Positions 8,803-18,944 of a stretch of 64,000 nucleotides of DNA are shown here, piece after piece. The notes beneath the pieces were generated by a model. The model ran no database searches. It saw only the letters and a list, made by a program, of their open reading frames with translations, and was not told the origin of the DNA. Source of the DNA: Lachnospiraceae bacterium (lineage in GTDB: Bacteria; Bacillota; Clostridia; Lachnospirales; Lachnospiraceae). Each line of letters starts with the position of its first letter. The stretch's first letter is position 1. The position numbers were made by a program, and so were the translations under genes. The stretch lies in contig JALENY010000029.1 of the NCBI GenBank assembly GCA_022767285.1, forward strand, positions 83,204 through 147,203, read 5' to 3'.

Positions 8803-9957
8803 ATGAACACAGAATTAAAAGAGGCGTTAATAATTCTTGAGCAGGAAAAAGGAATCAGCCAGGATACCCTGCTGGAGGCAATTGAGCAGTCTCTGCTTCA
8901 GGCCTGCAAAAATCATTTTGGCAAGGCGGATAATGTAACTGTAACCATTAATCCGGATACCTGCGATTTCCGCGTGCTGGCAGAAAAGACGGTCGTTGAG
9001 GAAGTCACTGATCCGGTCATGGAAATCAGCCTTGCAGATGCCAGAAAGAAAGATATGGATATTCAGTTGGGTGAGACCGTCGCCATCGAGATCCAGTCCA
9101 GGGAATTCGGACGTATCGCCACCCAGAATGCAAAAAATGTGATTCTCCAGAAAATTCGTGAGGAAGAAAGAAAATCCATCTACAACCAGTATTACGGAAA
9201 AGAAAAAGATATCGTAACCGGTGTGGTTCAGCGTTATGTGGGCAGAAATGTCAGTATTAACCTTGGCAAGGTAGATGCCCTTTTAAATGAAAACGAGCAG
9301 GTGAAAGGTGAGGTGTTCAAACCCACCGAGCGCATTAAATTATATGTCCTGGAAGTAAAAGATACACCAAAAGGACCAAAGGTTCTGGTTTCCAGAACAC
9401 ATCCGGAACTGATCAAGCGTCTTTTTGAGCAGGAAGTTGCTGAGGTTCGCGAAGGCATTGTGGAAATCAAGAGCATTGCAAGAGAGGCCGGTTCCAGAAC
9501 CAAGATTGCCGTATGGTCTAATGACCCGGATGTGGATCCGGTTGGTGCATGTGTCGGCATGAACGGTGCCAGAGTAAATGCCATTGTGGATGAACTTCGG
9601 GGAGAAAAGATCGATATCATCAACTGGGATGAGAATCCGGCATTTTTGATTGAAAATGCATTAAGTCCGGCAAAAGTAATTTCAGTCATGGCAGATCCGG
9701 ATGAGCGGACCGCCTCTGTGGTCGTTCCGGATTATCAGCTGTCCCTGGCTATCGGAAAAGAAGGCCAGAATGCGAGACTGGCTGCACGTCTGACCGGCTA
9801 TAAGATTGATATTAAGAGTGAGACACAGGCAAGAGAGTCCGGTGAATTCGACGAGTATTTTGAAGACTATGATGAGTATGAGGATGACTACGACGAGTAC
9901 GATGATTACGAAGAGGGTTATGAAGATACTTATGATGATTATGTAGAAGAGACTTGA
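8803..9957 (+). CDS. nusA: Transcription termination/antitermination factor NusA
   Basis: 384 residues with the N-terminal RNA polymerase-binding domain (about 1-125), an S1 domain beginning with GVVQRYVGRNVSINLGK, KH1 (GARVNAIVDELRGEKIDI) and KH2 (LAIGKEGQNARLAARLTG). As in other Firmicutes it lacks the two acidic-repeat domains of the enterobacterial protein, but it carries a highly acidic Asp/Glu/Tyr-rich tail of about 35 residues. It binds RNA polymerase and nascent RNA and modulates pausing and termination. It lies 24 bp after rimP with RBS AGGAGG. Confidence 0.97.
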   Translation: MNTELKEALIILEQEKGISQDTLLEAIEQSLLQACKNHFGKADNVTVTINPDTCDFRVLAEKTVVEEVTDPVMEISLADARKKDMDIQLGETVAIEIQSREFGRIATQNAKNVILQKIREEERKSIYNQYYGKEKDIVTGVVQRYVGRNVSINLGKVDALLNENEQVKGEVFKPTERIKLYVLEVKDTPKGPKVLVSRTHPELIKRLFEQEVAEVREGIVEIKSIAREAGSRTKIAVWSNDPDVDPVGACVGMNGARVNAIVDELRGEKIDIINWDENPAFLIENALSPAKVISVMADPDERTASVVVPDYQLSLAIGKEGQNARLAARLTGYKIDIKSETQARESGEFDEYFEDYDEYEDDYDEYDDYEEGYEDTYDDYVEET

Positions 9958-9994
9958 GAAAAAGACTCCGAATAATATAGAAGGAAGTGATTGT

Positions 9995-10270
9995 GTGGCG
10001 ACTGCGAAAAAAGTTCCGCTCAGGAAATGCACCGGATGCGGTGAGATGAAAAATAAAAAAGAGATGCTTCGGGTATTGAAAACCACGGAGGGAGATATTC
10101 TTCTGGATGCGACAGGAAAAAAGAACGGCCGGGGAGCCTACCTGTGCCGCAGCAGAGAATGTTTTGAAAAAGCGGTAAAAAGCAAAGGCCTTGAGCGCTC
10201 TTTGAAGTGTTCCGTACCGCAGGACGTAATGGAAAGTCTGAAAAAGGAGATGACCCAGTATGAATCATAA
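9995..10270 (+). CDS. YlxR-family RNA-binding protein (RnpM-like)
   Basis: 91 residues, GTG start preceded by AGAAGGAAGTG. The signature RKCTGCGEMKNKKEMLRV and the later GRGAYLC are diagnostic of the YlxR (DUF448) fold, always found between nusA and infB. In Bacillus subtilis the homologue has been reported to bind and modulate RNase P RNA; that role is taken from family knowledge. Its stop overlaps the next gene, so the two are translationally coupled. Confidence 0.9.
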   Translation: MATAKKVPLRKCTGCGEMKNKKEMLRVLKTTEGDILLDATGKKNGRGAYLCRSRECFEKAVKSKGLERSLKCSVPQDVMESLKKEMTQYES

Positions 10271-10583
10271 GAAAGTGTTATCTCTGATCGGTCTTGCCAT
10301 GAAAGCAGGAAAAGTAAAAAGCGGTGAATTTGCCACGGAAAAGGCAGTGAAAACAGGTCTGGCTCATTTGGTGATTGTGTCAGAAGCTGCGTCAGACAAC
10401 ACGAAGAAAAAGTTTGGAAACATGTGTCTTTACTATGAAGTGCCCATTTATTATTTTGGTTCCAAAGAAGGTCTCGGAGGGGCGATCGGAAAGGAATTCA
10501 GAGCATCACTGGCAGTGATAGATGAGAACTTGGCAAAGGCGATTATAAAAGAAATGGGCAGCCCCATAGGAAAGAATGAATAA
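10260..10583 (+). CDS. L7Ae/L30e-family ribosomal protein (YlxQ type)
   Basis: 107 residues with the L7Ae pattern (GLAMKAGKVKSGEFATEKAV, then LVIVSEAASDNTKKK). Such proteins bind kink-turn RNA. The gene overlaps ylxR by 11 bp and has AAAGGAG upstream within it. It sits in the conserved nusA-ylxR-ylxQ-infB order. The C-terminal extension after residue 95 is short and not conserved. Confidence 0.88.
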   Translation: MNHKKVLSLIGLAMKAGKVKSGEFATEKAVKTGLAHLVIVSEAASDNTKKKFGNMCLYYEVPIYYFGSKEGLGGAIGKEFRASLAVIDENLAKAIIKEMGSPIGKNE

Positions 10584-10597
10584 CGGAGGTAGCGTAA

Positions 10598-13500
10598 ATG
10601 GCGAAAATCAGAGTACATGAACTCGCAAAAGAATTAGATAGGACTAATAAAGAGGTGATGGATTACCTTGTCAATAAAGGCGTCGATGTGAAAAGTCATA
10701 TGAGTCTCATACCGGATGATGTGGTGGATCAGACCCGCAAGGCGTTTTCATCGAAGGCAGCTTCGCCGGAATCCGGTTCTGAGGAAAAGCCGAAGCCGAA
10801 AAAGAAAAATATTATCCGTGTGTTTCGTTCACAGAATGCCAGCGGAAGCATTCCGGAGCGAAAACCCAGACGTCCGGAAGGGCAGAAACGTCCGGACGGT
10901 CAGAGAAAGCCCGGTATGAGAAGACCGGATGGAACCCGTCCGGAAGGTGCGCGTCCTCAGGGTGTCCGCCCGGAAGCCGCAAAACCGGAACAGGAGCCGG
11001 CTAAGACAGTCCCGGCACAGGAACCGGTAAAAGCAGCTCCGGTACAGGAACCGGTAAAGGCTCCGGCACAGGAACCGGTGAAAGCAGCTCCGGCACAGGA
11101 ACCGGTGAAAACAGCTCCGGTACAGGAACCGGTAAAGGCAGCTCCGGCACAGGAACCGGTAAAGGCAGCTCCGGTTCAGAAAAACCAGGCTTCTGCAAGA
11201 AATCAGCAGGACCGCAGCCGTGACAGAGCTCAGGGAAATAATCAGGAACGATCAAATTATAAACAGCGTGAGAATGGCCAGGAAAGAGGTTCCTATCAGA
11301 ACCGTGACCGCAGTGAAGGAGGAAACCGTGGTTCCTTCCAGGGTCGCGGTGACGGACAGAACCGTGGTCAGTTCCAGAGACGGCAGGATGGCGGAACCCG
11401 TAATCAGGGTCAGAATCGTGACCGCAGTGAAGGAGGAAATCGCAGTTCCTTCCAGGGTCGCGGTGACGGACAGAATCGTATTAACAGCCAGAATCGCTCA
11501 GATGCGCCGAAAGGATTTGGAAAAAGCGGAGAAGGACGGGACAGCCGCGAAAACCGCGACAACCGCGACAATCGCTCTCAGGGCGGCCGCAGTTTTGGCG
11601 GAAATCGTACTCCGGCAAGAAGTGCGGTGGAAGTGCCGGATGCACCGCTTCTGAAGAAACCATCTCGGGATCCGCGTAAGGACAGTAAAGAAAAAGAGAG
11701 GGATAAAAACAGAGAACAGGTGAAAGAGAACGGAAGAAGGCCGAATCAGAGCAATCGTCCGAACCAGAGCAAAAAGCAGTTTAATCGTATTCCGAAAGCT
11801 CTTGAAAAACCGACTCCAAAACAGAAGCAGGATGAAAAGAAAGAAGCCGTTACGGAAGTAGTCCTTCCGGAGAAAATGACGATTCGTGAGCTGGCTGATG
11901 CTATCAAAATGCAGCCTTCTGTGATCGTAAAGAAACTATTTATGGAAGGTATCCTGGTTACCGTTAACCATGAGATCGATTTTGAAAAGGCTCAGGAGAT
12001 CTGTCTGGATTATGAAATTATTGCAGAGCAGGAAGAAAAGGTAGATGTAATCGAGGAACTCTTAAGAGAGGAAGAAGAGGATGAGAGCCTTCTCATTCCG
12101 CGTCCTCCGGTAGTTTGCGTCATGGGTCATGTCGACCACGGTAAAACATCCCTTCTGGATGCCATCCGAAATACACACGTGACCGACCGTGAAGCGGGCG
12201 GTATTACCCAGCACATCGGTGCATATACCGTTTCCATTGACGGACAGAAGATTACGTTCCTGGATACTCCGGGTCATGAAGCGTTTACTGCAATGCGTAT
12301 GCGCGGCGCGAATGCCACGGATATTGCAATCCTGGTTGTCGCTGCAGATGACGGTGTTATGCCGCAGACCATCGAAGCAATCAACCATGCAAAAGCTGCA
12401 GGTGTTGAAATCATTGTTGCAGTCAACAAGATCGATAAACCAAGTGCAAATGTAGAGCGTGTTAAACAGGAAATGACAGAATACGGTCTGATCGCAGAAG
12501 ACTGGGGTGGTTCCACTGTGTTTGCTCCGGTATCTGCACATACAAAAGAAGGTATTGATAACCTGCTGGAAATGATCCTATTGACAGCAGAAATGATGGA
12601 ACTGAAAGCAAATCCGAAACGAAAAGCCAGAGGCCTTGTGATCGAGGCTCAGCTCGACAAGGGCAAAGGTCCGGTTGCAACCATTCTGGTACAGAAGGGT
12701 ACGCTGAAGGTTGGCGATTTCATTGCCTGTGGAGCTGCTTCCGGTAAAGTTCGAGCTATGATGGACGATAAAGGTCGCCGCGTAAAAGAAGCGGGTCCGT
12801 CCACTCCGGTGGAGATTCTCGGTCTGTCTGACGTTCCAAATGCAGGCGAAGTGCTTGTGGCAACAAACAGCGATAAAGAGGCAAAAGAATTTGCTGCAAC
12901 CTTTATTTCCGAGAATAAAAATAAATTATTGGATGAGACTAAGACCAGGATGTCTCTGGATGATCTGTTTAACCAGATCCAGGAAGGTAATCTGAAAGAA
13001 CTTCCGATCGTAGTCAAAGCAGACGTTCAGGGCTCTGTAGAAGCCGTGAAACAGAGTCTTGTAAAACTGTCCAATGAAGAAGTTATTGTTAAAGTTATTC
13101 ATGGCGGTGTTGGTGCCATCAATGAATCTGACGTTACCCTGGCTTCCGCCTCCAATGCGATCATTATCGGTTTCAACGTTCGTCCGGATGCGACTGCAAA
13201 AGCTATCGCTGAGCAGGAGGGAATCGATCTTCGACTGTACAAAGTAATTTATCAGGCCATCGAAGATGTGGAAGCTGCCATGAAAGGTATGCTGGATGCC
13301 GTATATGAGGAAAAAGTTATCGGCCATGCAGTTGTCCGCCAGATATTCAAAGCATCCGGTGTCGGAAATATTGCAGGAAGTTATGTGACAGACGGTGAGT
13401 TCCAGCGAGGCGCATTGATCCGTATCCGCCGTGGAGAAGAACAGATTTACGAGGGCAAGCTGGCTTCCCTGAAGCGTTTCAAAGACGATGTGAAGGAAGT

Positions 13501-13600
13501 TAAGACCGGATTTGAATGCGGTCTCGTATTCGAGGAATTCCAGGACTTCCAGGTAGATGATATCGTCGAAGCATATATTATGGTTGAGGTGCCGCGATGA
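10598..13600 (+). CDS. infB: Translation initiation factor IF-2
   Basis: 1000 residues. An N-terminal IF2N domain (about 1-55, [19 protein letters not shown]) is followed by a long disordered region (about 65-410) of QEPVK-type and Arg/Gly/Gln/Asn-rich repeats, a second IF2N domain (about 425-480), and the GTPase core. The G1 motif GHVDHGKTS starts at residue 510, G3 is DTPGHEAF and G4 is NKID. Domains II, III and IV follow. It delivers initiator tRNA to the 30S subunit and promotes subunit joining. The start is 14 bp after the L7Ae gene with RBS GGAGGT, and the stop overlaps rbfA. Confidence 0.97.
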   Translation: MAKIRVHELAKELDRTNKEVMDYLVNKGVDVKSHMSLIPDDVVDQTRKAFSSKAASPESGSEEKPKPKKKNIIRVFRSQNASGSIPERKPRRPEGQKRPDGQRKPGMRRPDGTRPEGARPQGVRPEAAKPEQEPAKTVPAQEPVKAAPVQEPVKAPAQEPVKAAPAQEPVKTAPVQEPVKAAPAQEPVKAAPVQKNQASARNQQDRSRDRAQGNNQERSNYKQRENGQERGSYQNRDRSEGGNRGSFQGRGDGQNRGQFQRRQDGGTRNQGQNRDRSEGGNRSSFQGRGDGQNRINSQNRSDAPKGFGKSGEGRDSRENRDNRDNRSQGGRSFGGNRTPARSAVEVPDAPLLKKPSRDPRKDSKEKERDKNREQVKENGRRPNQSNRPNQSKKQFNRIPKALEKPTPKQKQDEKKEAVTEVVLPEKMTIRELADAIKMQPSVIVKKLFMEGILVTVNHEIDFEKAQEICLDYEIIAEQEEKVDVIEELLREEEEDESLLIPRPPVVCVMGHVDHGKTSLLDAIRNTHVTDREAGGITQHIGAYTVSIDGQKITFLDTPGHEAFTAMRMRGANATDIAILVVAADDGVMPQTIEAINHAKAAGVEIIVAVNKIDKPSANVERVKQEMTEYGLIAEDWGGSTVFAPVSAHTKEGIDNLLEMILLTAEMMELKANPKRKARGLVIEAQLDKGKGPVATILVQKGTLKVGDFIACGAASGKVRAMMDDKGRRVKEAGPSTPVEILGLSDVPNAGEVLVATNSDKEAKEFAATFISENKNKLLDETKTRMSLDDLFNQIQEGNLKELPIVVKADVQGSVEAVKQSLVKLSNEEVIVKVIHGGVGAINESDVTLASASNAIIIGFNVRPDATAKAIAEQEGIDLRLYKVIYQAIEDVEAAMKGMLDAVYEEKVIGHAVVRQIFKASGVGNIAGSYVTDGEFQRGALIRIRRGEEQIYEGKLASLKRFKDDVKEVKTGFECGLVFEEFQDFQVDDIVEAYIMVEVPR
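10991..11179 (+). repeat. Tandem QEPVK-coding repeat inside infB
   Basis: About seven imperfect units coding QEPVK-A/T-AP-A/V follow each other. Unit lengths are near 24-27 bp and the copies are nearly identical at the DNA level, implying recent slippage or recombination. The region is predicted to be disordered. Confidence 0.8.
11300..11479 (+). repeat. Direct repeat pair (66 bp) coding Arg/Gly-rich segment of IF-2
   Basis: Copies at 11300-11365 and 11414-11479 differ by only a few bases and encode [10 protein letters not shown] followed by [11 protein letters not shown]. Together they form an RGG-like, positively charged linker upstream of the second IF2N domain. Confidence 0.75.
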
Positions 13601-13989
13601 GAAAAAACAGTATTAAAAATACAAGAGTAAATGCAGAAGTACAGCGCGAGCTGAGCAACATCATCCGCAAGGAATTGAAAGATCCCAGAATCGGCATGAT
13701 GACTTCTGTGACCGCAGTGGAGGTGGCTCCGGATTTGAAAACCTGCAAAGCATATATCAGTGTGCTTGGGCAGGATCAGTCCAAAGCCGACACGCTGGCG
13801 GGACTTAAGAGCGCAGTGGGCTTTATTCGCCATCAGCTGGCAAAGAATCTGAATCTGCGCAATACTCCGGAGATACGATTCGTCCTGGATGAATCCATTG
13901 AATACGGAGTAAATATGGCAAAGAAAATAGCAGATGTGAATCGCAGCCTGGAACGCGATGAAGAAGAAAAGGATGATGAGGATGAATAA
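13597..13989 (+). CDS. rbfA: Ribosome-binding factor A
   Basis: 130 residues, KH-type fold. The family pattern [19 protein letters not shown] and [18 protein letters not shown] is clear. It binds the 30S subunit near helix 1 of 16S rRNA and is needed for cold-sensitive 16S maturation. The start codon overlaps the infB stop (ATGA), and the acidic tail overlaps the next gene. Confidence 0.95.
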   Translation: MRKNSIKNTRVNAEVQRELSNIIRKELKDPRIGMMTSVTAVEVAPDLKTCKAYISVLGQDQSKADTLAGLKSAVGFIRHQLAKNLNLRNTPEIRFVLDESIEYGVNMAKKIADVNRSLERDEEEKDDEDE

Positions 13990-14944
13990 GATCGCACCGC
14001 ATCTTGACGGAGTTGCTACCGTCGGAATTGCCGGACATGTGAATCCGGATGGAGACTGTGTAGGTTCCGTTATGGGATTGTACTTATACCTTACGGAGAA
14101 TTATCCAAAACTGACTGTAGATGTATACCTGGAGCATGTTCGTCCGGAATTTTATTATCTGAAAAAAATTGAGGATGTAAAAGATAGCTGGGATGGAGAG
14201 ACAAAATATGATCTTTTCATCCTGCTGGACACCAGCTCAAAGGACAGGATCGGAGTTGCTTTTGATGCCTTCGAGATGGCTGATAAGACGATCTGCATTG
14301 ACCATCATGTCAGCAATCGGGGATTTGCAAATGAAAACCATATTGTGCCGGATGCCAGTTCAGCCAGTGAAACGCTGTATGAACTTCTGGAGGAGGAGAA
14401 GATAACCCTTCCTGTGGCAGAAGCACTGTATACGGGTATCATTCATGATTCCGGTGTATTTCAGTATTCCTGCACAGGTCCGAGGACCATGGAAATTGCA
14501 GGAAAACTTATGGCAAAAGGAGTTCCTTTTGCAAAGATCATAGATGAGTCCTTCAATCAGAAAACCTATGTCCAGCAGCAGATTCTGGGCAGAACTCTGA
14601 TGGAGAGCATCCGCCTTATGGATGGAAAGTGCATTGTGGGCATTGTGACCAAAAAGCAGATGGATTTTTACGGAATCACCAAAAAAGACCTGGATGGCAT
14701 TGCAAGCCATCTGCGTATGACAAAAGGAGTGGAAGTTGCCATGTTTGTCTACGAGACAGGAATCCAGGAATATAAGGTGAGCCTTCGTTCCAATTGTTAT
14801 GTGGATGTGAGCAAGATCGCCGCGGAATTCGGAGGTGGCGGACATATCCGTGCTGCGGGCTGTACGATGAACGGAAACGTCTATGATGTAATTAACAATC
14901 TGACATATTATATTGATAAAATGTTGAAAGACAGTGATGATTAA
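13982..14944 (+). CDS. DHH-family phosphoesterase, NrnA-like oligoribonuclease / pAp phosphatase
   Basis: About 320 residues. The DHH domain shows GHVNPDGDCVGS, LDTSSKDR and IDHHVSN, and the DHHA1 domain ends with GGGGHIRAAG. NrnA proteins degrade nanoRNAs and pAp and can dephosphorylate pGpG. The gene lies between rbfA and truB, the usual Firmicutes position. Start codons at 13973, 13976 and 13982 are all possible; 13982 gives the normal N-terminus (MNKIAPHL) and an AAGG about nine bases upstream. It overlaps both rbfA and truB by 8 bp. Confidence 0.9.
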   Translation: MNKIAPHLDGVATVGIAGHVNPDGDCVGSVMGLYLYLTENYPKLTVDVYLEHVRPEFYYLKKIEDVKDSWDGETKYDLFILLDTSSKDRIGVAFDAFEMADKTICIDHHVSNRGFANENHIVPDASSASETLYELLEEEKITLPVAEALYTGIIHDSGVFQYSCTGPRTMEIAGKLMAKGVPFAKIIDESFNQKTYVQQQILGRTLMESIRLMDGKCIVGIVTKKQMDFYGITKKDLDGIASHLRMTKGVEVAMFVYETGIQEYKVSLRSNCYVDVSKIAAEFGGGGHIRAAGCTMNGNVYDVINNLTYYIDKMLKDSDD

Positions 14945-15827
14945 TGGTATTGTAAATGTATACAAAGAAAAAGGGTATACCTCCCATGATGTGGTGGCTA
15001 AATTGCGGGGAATCCTTCATCAGAAAAAAATCGGTCATACAGGAACCCTTGACCCGGAGGCGGAGGGCGTTCTGCCGGTTTGCCTTGGGAAAGGTACACG
15101 CCTGTGTGATATGCTGACGGATGAACACAAGACTTATGTGGCCGGCTTGTATCTGGGGATTACCACAGACACACAGGATATGACCGGAAAAGTTCTGGAG
15201 GAAAGATCTCTGGAGGGTATCACCGGGAATCAGGTTCGGGAGGTGATCCGTTCCTTTCTCGGCAGTCAGCTTCAGGTGCCGCCCATGTATTCTGCCAGAA
15301 AGGTGAATGGGAAAAAACTTTATGAGCTGGCCCGTGAGGGAAAAGAAGTGGAACGGGAAGCAAGACCGGTTACATTTTTTGAGATTCGTATCCTGGATAT
15401 GGATCTTCCGCGGGTTCAGATGGAAGTATGCTGTTCAAAGGGAACTTACATAAGAACCCTGTGTCATGATATCGGGCAGAAACTCGGATGCGGCGGAACC
15501 ATGGAAACATTGAAACGTACCCGGGTGGGCCGGTTTTCCATTGAGGAAAGCATGACGCTGGATCGGATTGCCAAAGCAGGAGACTGCTCTTTCGTCCACA
15601 GCGTGGAGGAGATGTTTCAGCAACTGAAAAAGGTGTCAGTTCCGGAACGACTGGATAAAGCCCTCTATAACGGAAATACCTTTTGTTATAAAGCTAATCT
15701 TGAGAATCAGGAACAGGTGCGTGTCTATTCCAGCAAAGAAGAATTCATCGGAATTTATCGATATGAAAAGGAATACGGTTCCTTTCATATTGTGAAAATG
15801 TTTTATCCCTGTCCGATGATCAGTTAG
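14937..15827 (+). CDS. truB: tRNA pseudouridine(55) synthase TruB
   Basis: 296 residues. The catalytic motif GHTGTLDPEAEGVLPVC contains the nucleophilic aspartate, and KGTYIRTLCHDIG is the conserved C-terminal part of the catalytic fold. It makes pseudouridine 55 in the T loop of tRNAs. ATG at 14937 overlaps the end of nrnA, and the preceding GTG is less likely. Followed after 8 bp by ribF. Confidence 0.95.
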   Translation: MINGIVNVYKEKGYTSHDVVAKLRGILHQKKIGHTGTLDPEAEGVLPVCLGKGTRLCDMLTDEHKTYVAGLYLGITTDTQDMTGKVLEERSLEGITGNQVREVIRSFLGSQLQVPPMYSARKVNGKKLYELAREGKEVEREARPVTFFEIRILDMDLPRVQMEVCCSKGTYIRTLCHDIGQKLGCGGTMETLKRTRVGRFSIEESMTLDRIAKAGDCSFVHSVEEMFQQLKKVSVPERLDKALYNGNTFCYKANLENQEQVRVYSSKEEFIGIYRYEKEYGSFHIVKMFYPCPMIS

Positions 15828-15835
15828 GAGTACAG

Positions 15836-16729
15836 ATGAAACGAATAAAAGGAACACTTCATTTTCAGGAAGATGCAGAGCATGTGGTTACCCTGGGAAA
15901 GTTTGACGGTCTGCACCGCGGACATCAGGCCCTGATCGAACGGGTGATGACCTATGACAGAAAAAGGGCGAAGAAAGCAGTATTTATGTTTGATATTGCC
16001 CCAATGATGCTTCTCTCCAAAAAAGAGCGCAGACTGGTGCTGGAAAATGCCGGAATTGATCTTTTGATCGAATGCCCTTTTGTCCCGGAGCTGATTACTA
16101 TGGATCCGGAGTTGTTTGTCAGAAAAATGCTCGTCAAACAACTTCATGCCGTGCATCTGGTCGTAGGAAAGGATTTTCGTTTCGGCTATGAGCGAAGCGG
16201 AGATGTTGAACTTCTGAAAACGCTTGGGCCCAAGTACGGGTTTACGGTCGAAGTCCTGGATAAAGTGATGGACGGTGACCGGGAAATCAGCAGTACTTAC
16301 ATCCGGGAAGAACTGGCAAAGGGCAACATGGAAAAAGTGAATGAACTTCTGGGATATGAGTTTTTCGTAACCGGTGAGATCGTCCATGGCCGAAGGGTAG
16401 GAAGAACGCTTGGGGTTCCTACAACGAATCTGATCCCTCCGAAGGGAAAGCTTTTGCCGCCCAACGGGGTATATACAACGAGAACTACAGCAGGTGATAA
16501 AACTTATTACGGTATGACAAACATTGGAAATAAACCTACGGTAGATGGACACTTTATTGGAGTAGAAACTTATTTATTCGATTGTGATGAGGAACTTTAC
16601 GGAGAGCAGGAAAAAGTGCGGCTGCAGCATTACCTGAGACCGGAAGTGAAATTTGACAGTCTGGAAGAATTGAAACAACAGCTTCAGAAAGATGAAGTGG
16701 CGGTTCGAGCATTTTTCGAATCCGAATAA
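15836..16729 (+). CDS. ribF: Bifunctional riboflavin kinase / FAD synthetase
   Basis: 297 residues. The N-terminal adenylyltransferase domain has the nucleotide-binding GKFDGLHRGHQALI and SSTYIREELAKG, and the C-terminal kinase domain has GRTLGVPTTNL and GMTNIGNKPTV. It phosphorylates riboflavin to FMN and adenylates FMN to FAD. It closes the rimP-truB-ribF array. RBS TTAGGAG overlaps the truB stop. Confidence 0.95.
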   Translation: MKRIKGTLHFQEDAEHVVTLGKFDGLHRGHQALIERVMTYDRKRAKKAVFMFDIAPMMLLSKKERRLVLENAGIDLLIECPFVPELITMDPELFVRKMLVKQLHAVHLVVGKDFRFGYERSGDVELLKTLGPKYGFTVEVLDKVMDGDREISSTYIREELAKGNMEKVNELLGYEFFVTGEIVHGRRVGRTLGVPTTNLIPPKGKLLPPNGVYTTRTTAGDKTYYGMTNIGNKPTVDGHFIGVETYLFDCDEELYGEQEKVRLQHYLRPEVKFDSLEELKQQLQKDEVAVRAFFESE

Positions 16730-16743
16730 ACATAGGAGGAAAG

Positions 16744-18390
16744 ATGGGAATGAATATTGTAATTTCACTGGCTGGTGGTCTGGGTCTCTTTCTTTTTGGC
16801 ATGAATATGATGAGTTCCGGGCTTGAGAAAGCCGCCGGAGCCAAGATGCGTTCCGTTTTGGAATTTTTCACGAAAAACAGATTTGTTGGTATGCTGGTTG
16901 GTATGCTTTTTACGGCAATTGTACAGTCTTCCAGTGCTACGACGGTCATGGTCGTCAGCTTTGTTAATTCCGGTTTGATGACACTTCTGGAAGCTGCCGG
17001 AGTGATCATGGGTGCCAATATCGGTACAACGATCACATCGCAGTTGGTTGCGTTCAAACTGTCGGATGTGGCGCCGATCTTCGTTATGGGCGGAGTTATC
17101 ATGATGCTGTTCTGCAAAAAACAGAGTATCAAGAAAATCGGTGAGGTTGTTCTTGGCTTTGGTATTCTTTTTATGGGACTGGATACCATGTCAGGGGCTA
17201 TGTCAGGATTAAAGGAATCGCCGCAGATGGTGGAAATTCTTGGATCTCTCCGGAACCATTATCTGGCAATTTTAGTTGGTTTCTTAGTAACGGCTGTTCT
17301 GCAGAGTTCCTCTGCAACGGTCAGTATTGTACTTTTAATGGCATCTCAGGGGCTGCTGGAACTGCCTATCTGTTTCTTCCTGATCCTTGGATGTAACATG
17401 GGATCCTGTGTTTCTGCTCTGATTGCCAGCCTCGGAGGAAAAAAAGATGCGAAACGTGCGGCGTGGATTCATTTCCTGTTTAATATTGTAGGTTCAACGT
17501 TTATCGTGATCGTTCTTTCATTTGCATTGAATCCGATCGCCGATCTGATCTTTAAGATTTCCGGCGGTGATATCGGCCGAAGTGTGGCAAATGCACATAC
17601 GATCATTAAGATTACCGAAGTTGTGCTGCTGTTCCCGTTCATTCAGTGGATCGTAAAACTGACCTACAAGATTGTTCCGGGCAAAGAAGAGAAAGGCGGA
17701 GATTTCGATCTGCAGTACATAGGATCCACCGTTGCATTTTCGCCTACAACAGCCGTTCTGGATGCTACCCGTGAGATGGAGCGAATGGGAAGCATGGCCA
17801 TCAATAACCTGACCAGAGCTATGAATGCACTGATTACGTTGGATGAGAATGACATACAGGAAGTCTATGATGTGGAGAAAAATATCGATTATCTGAATGC
17901 TGCTATCACGGATTATCTGGTTAATATCAACCAGCTGACCATCCCGGTAGATGATGCGAAACACATCGGCAGTTTATTCCATGTGGTAAATGATATTGAA
18001 CGAATCGGCGATCATGCGGAAAATGTCGCAGATGATGCAAAAGCAAGAATCGAGCGGAAGGTAACCTTCAGCCAGCAGGCTCAGGAAGAACTTTCCGGTA
18101 TGCTGGACAAGGTAATTAAGATAACCACATATGCCATCGATATGTTCTCCAACAACAACAGAGAACATATGGAGGAAATCCTTACTCTGGAAAACGAAAT
18201 CGATGAGATGGAGCGAACTCTTCAGCAGTCTCACGTGGACCGTCTGACCAGAAATGAATGTACACCGGCAGCTGGTATGATGTATTCTGATATTATTTCC
18301 GGACTGGAGCGTGTGGCGGATCATGCAACCAATATTGCATTTTCTTTGATGGATGAGGATCCGGATGAACTGGTGAAAGCAAAAGCCTGA
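16744..18390 (+). CDS. Na/phosphate cotransporter (NptA type) fused to PhoU-like domain
   Basis: 548 residues. Two inverted membrane repeats each carry the QSSSAT motif (IVQSSSATT near residue 60 and LQSSSATVS near 185), the hallmark of the SLC34/NptA sodium-dependent phosphate symporters. Around 8-9 membrane helices are followed by a cytoplasmic PhoU-like helical domain from about residue 340, with two repeats containing DIERIGDHAENVAD and GLERVADHATNIA. It imports phosphate and may sense it through PhoU. RBS AGGAGG ends three bases before the ATG. Downstream there is an apparent decayed copy of its 3' end (18434-18463). Confidence 0.92.
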   Translation: MGMNIVISLAGGLGLFLFGMNMMSSGLEKAAGAKMRSVLEFFTKNRFVGMLVGMLFTAIVQSSSATTVMVVSFVNSGLMTLLEAAGVIMGANIGTTITSQLVAFKLSDVAPIFVMGGVIMMLFCKKQSIKKIGEVVLGFGILFMGLDTMSGAMSGLKESPQMVEILGSLRNHYLAILVGFLVTAVLQSSSATVSIVLLMASQGLLELPICFFLILGCNMGSCVSALIASLGGKKDAKRAAWIHFLFNIVGSTFIVIVLSFALNPIADLIFKISGGDIGRSVANAHTIIKITEVVLLFPFIQWIVKLTYKIVPGKEEKGGDFDLQYIGSTVAFSPTTAVLDATREMERMGSMAINNLTRAMNALITLDENDIQEVYDVEKNIDYLNAAITDYLVNINQLTIPVDDAKHIGSLFHVVNDIERIGDHAENVADDAKARIERKVTFSQQAQEELSGMLDKVIKITTYAIDMFSNNNREHMEEILTLENEIDEMERTLQQSHVDRLTRNECTPAAGMMYSDIISGLERVADHATNIAFSLMDEDPDELVKAKA

Positions 18391-18433
18391 GAAATCGATG
18401 GCGGGCCAGAGGAGAAAGAAAGCAGTTGTACAC

Positions 18434-18463
18434 TTTCTCTGATGGATGATTATCCGGATGAAT
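18434..18463 (+). repeat. Degenerate duplicate of the 3' end of the NptA-PhoU gene
   Basis: Thirty bases match 18341-18370 at 26 positions and would encode FSLMDDYPDE followed by a stop, versus FSLMDEDPDE in the gene. The 165-bp gap 18391-18555 contains no other gene that I can see. Confidence 0.5.
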
Positions 18464-18555
18464 AGCTTAGGAAAAAGTGTGGGAAAGCAATGACAGCGAA
18501 TGTGAGAAAATCGTGGACAGATAATGGGCTGCCATGAGAATCAGGAGGTCGGAAA

Positions 18556-18819
18556 ATGGAAGATGTATACAGTGAATATTTAACATTCCATGTGACTGCC
18601 AAGGATGGTTCCGATGTGGAGATGGCGGTAATGGACGAATTTGATTTCGAAGATGAACACTATGTGGTTGGTGCGGTGGTAAAAGACGATACCATTCTTG
18701 ATGATGGCAGATATATTTATCGCAGCATAATCAAGGACGATGATTTTACTGTGGAAAAAATTGCCAGAGAATTTGATTATAACAGAATTGCGGAAGCATA
18801 TTTGCATATGGAGGAATGA
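18556..18819 (+). CDS. DUF1292 family small acidic protein
   Basis: 87 residues, acidic, RBS AGGAGGT. The pattern FEDEHYVVGAVV and IYRSIIKDD followed by a short helical tail matches the DUF1292 family of small Firmicutes proteins, whose function is unknown. No membrane segment or signal is present. A second DUF1292 protein is encoded at 26281-26625 on the other strand. Confidence 0.75.
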   Translation: MEDVYSEYLTFHVTAKDGSDVEMAVMDEFDFEDEHYVVGAVVKDDTILDDGRYIYRSIIKDDDFTVEKIAREFDYNRIAEAYLHMEE

Positions 18820-18944
18820 TCCCTGAAAAATGACTGACAATTTCTCTGTTCTACGTGAATTTCCATGTGACGGAAACAAGAGTTTGACTCTATGTCAGGA
18901 ATAAGAATTCTCGAAATCTATTCAAATTAAGTCTGATATTATAT

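Noticed and set aside
10991..11179. Possible CRISPR array or minisatellite
   Set aside because: The repeats are contiguous, keep the reading frame of infB and have no unique spacers.
15824..16552. 242-codon minus-strand frame opposite ribF
   Set aside because: It is a shadow of the well-conserved ribF coding sequence on the plus strand.
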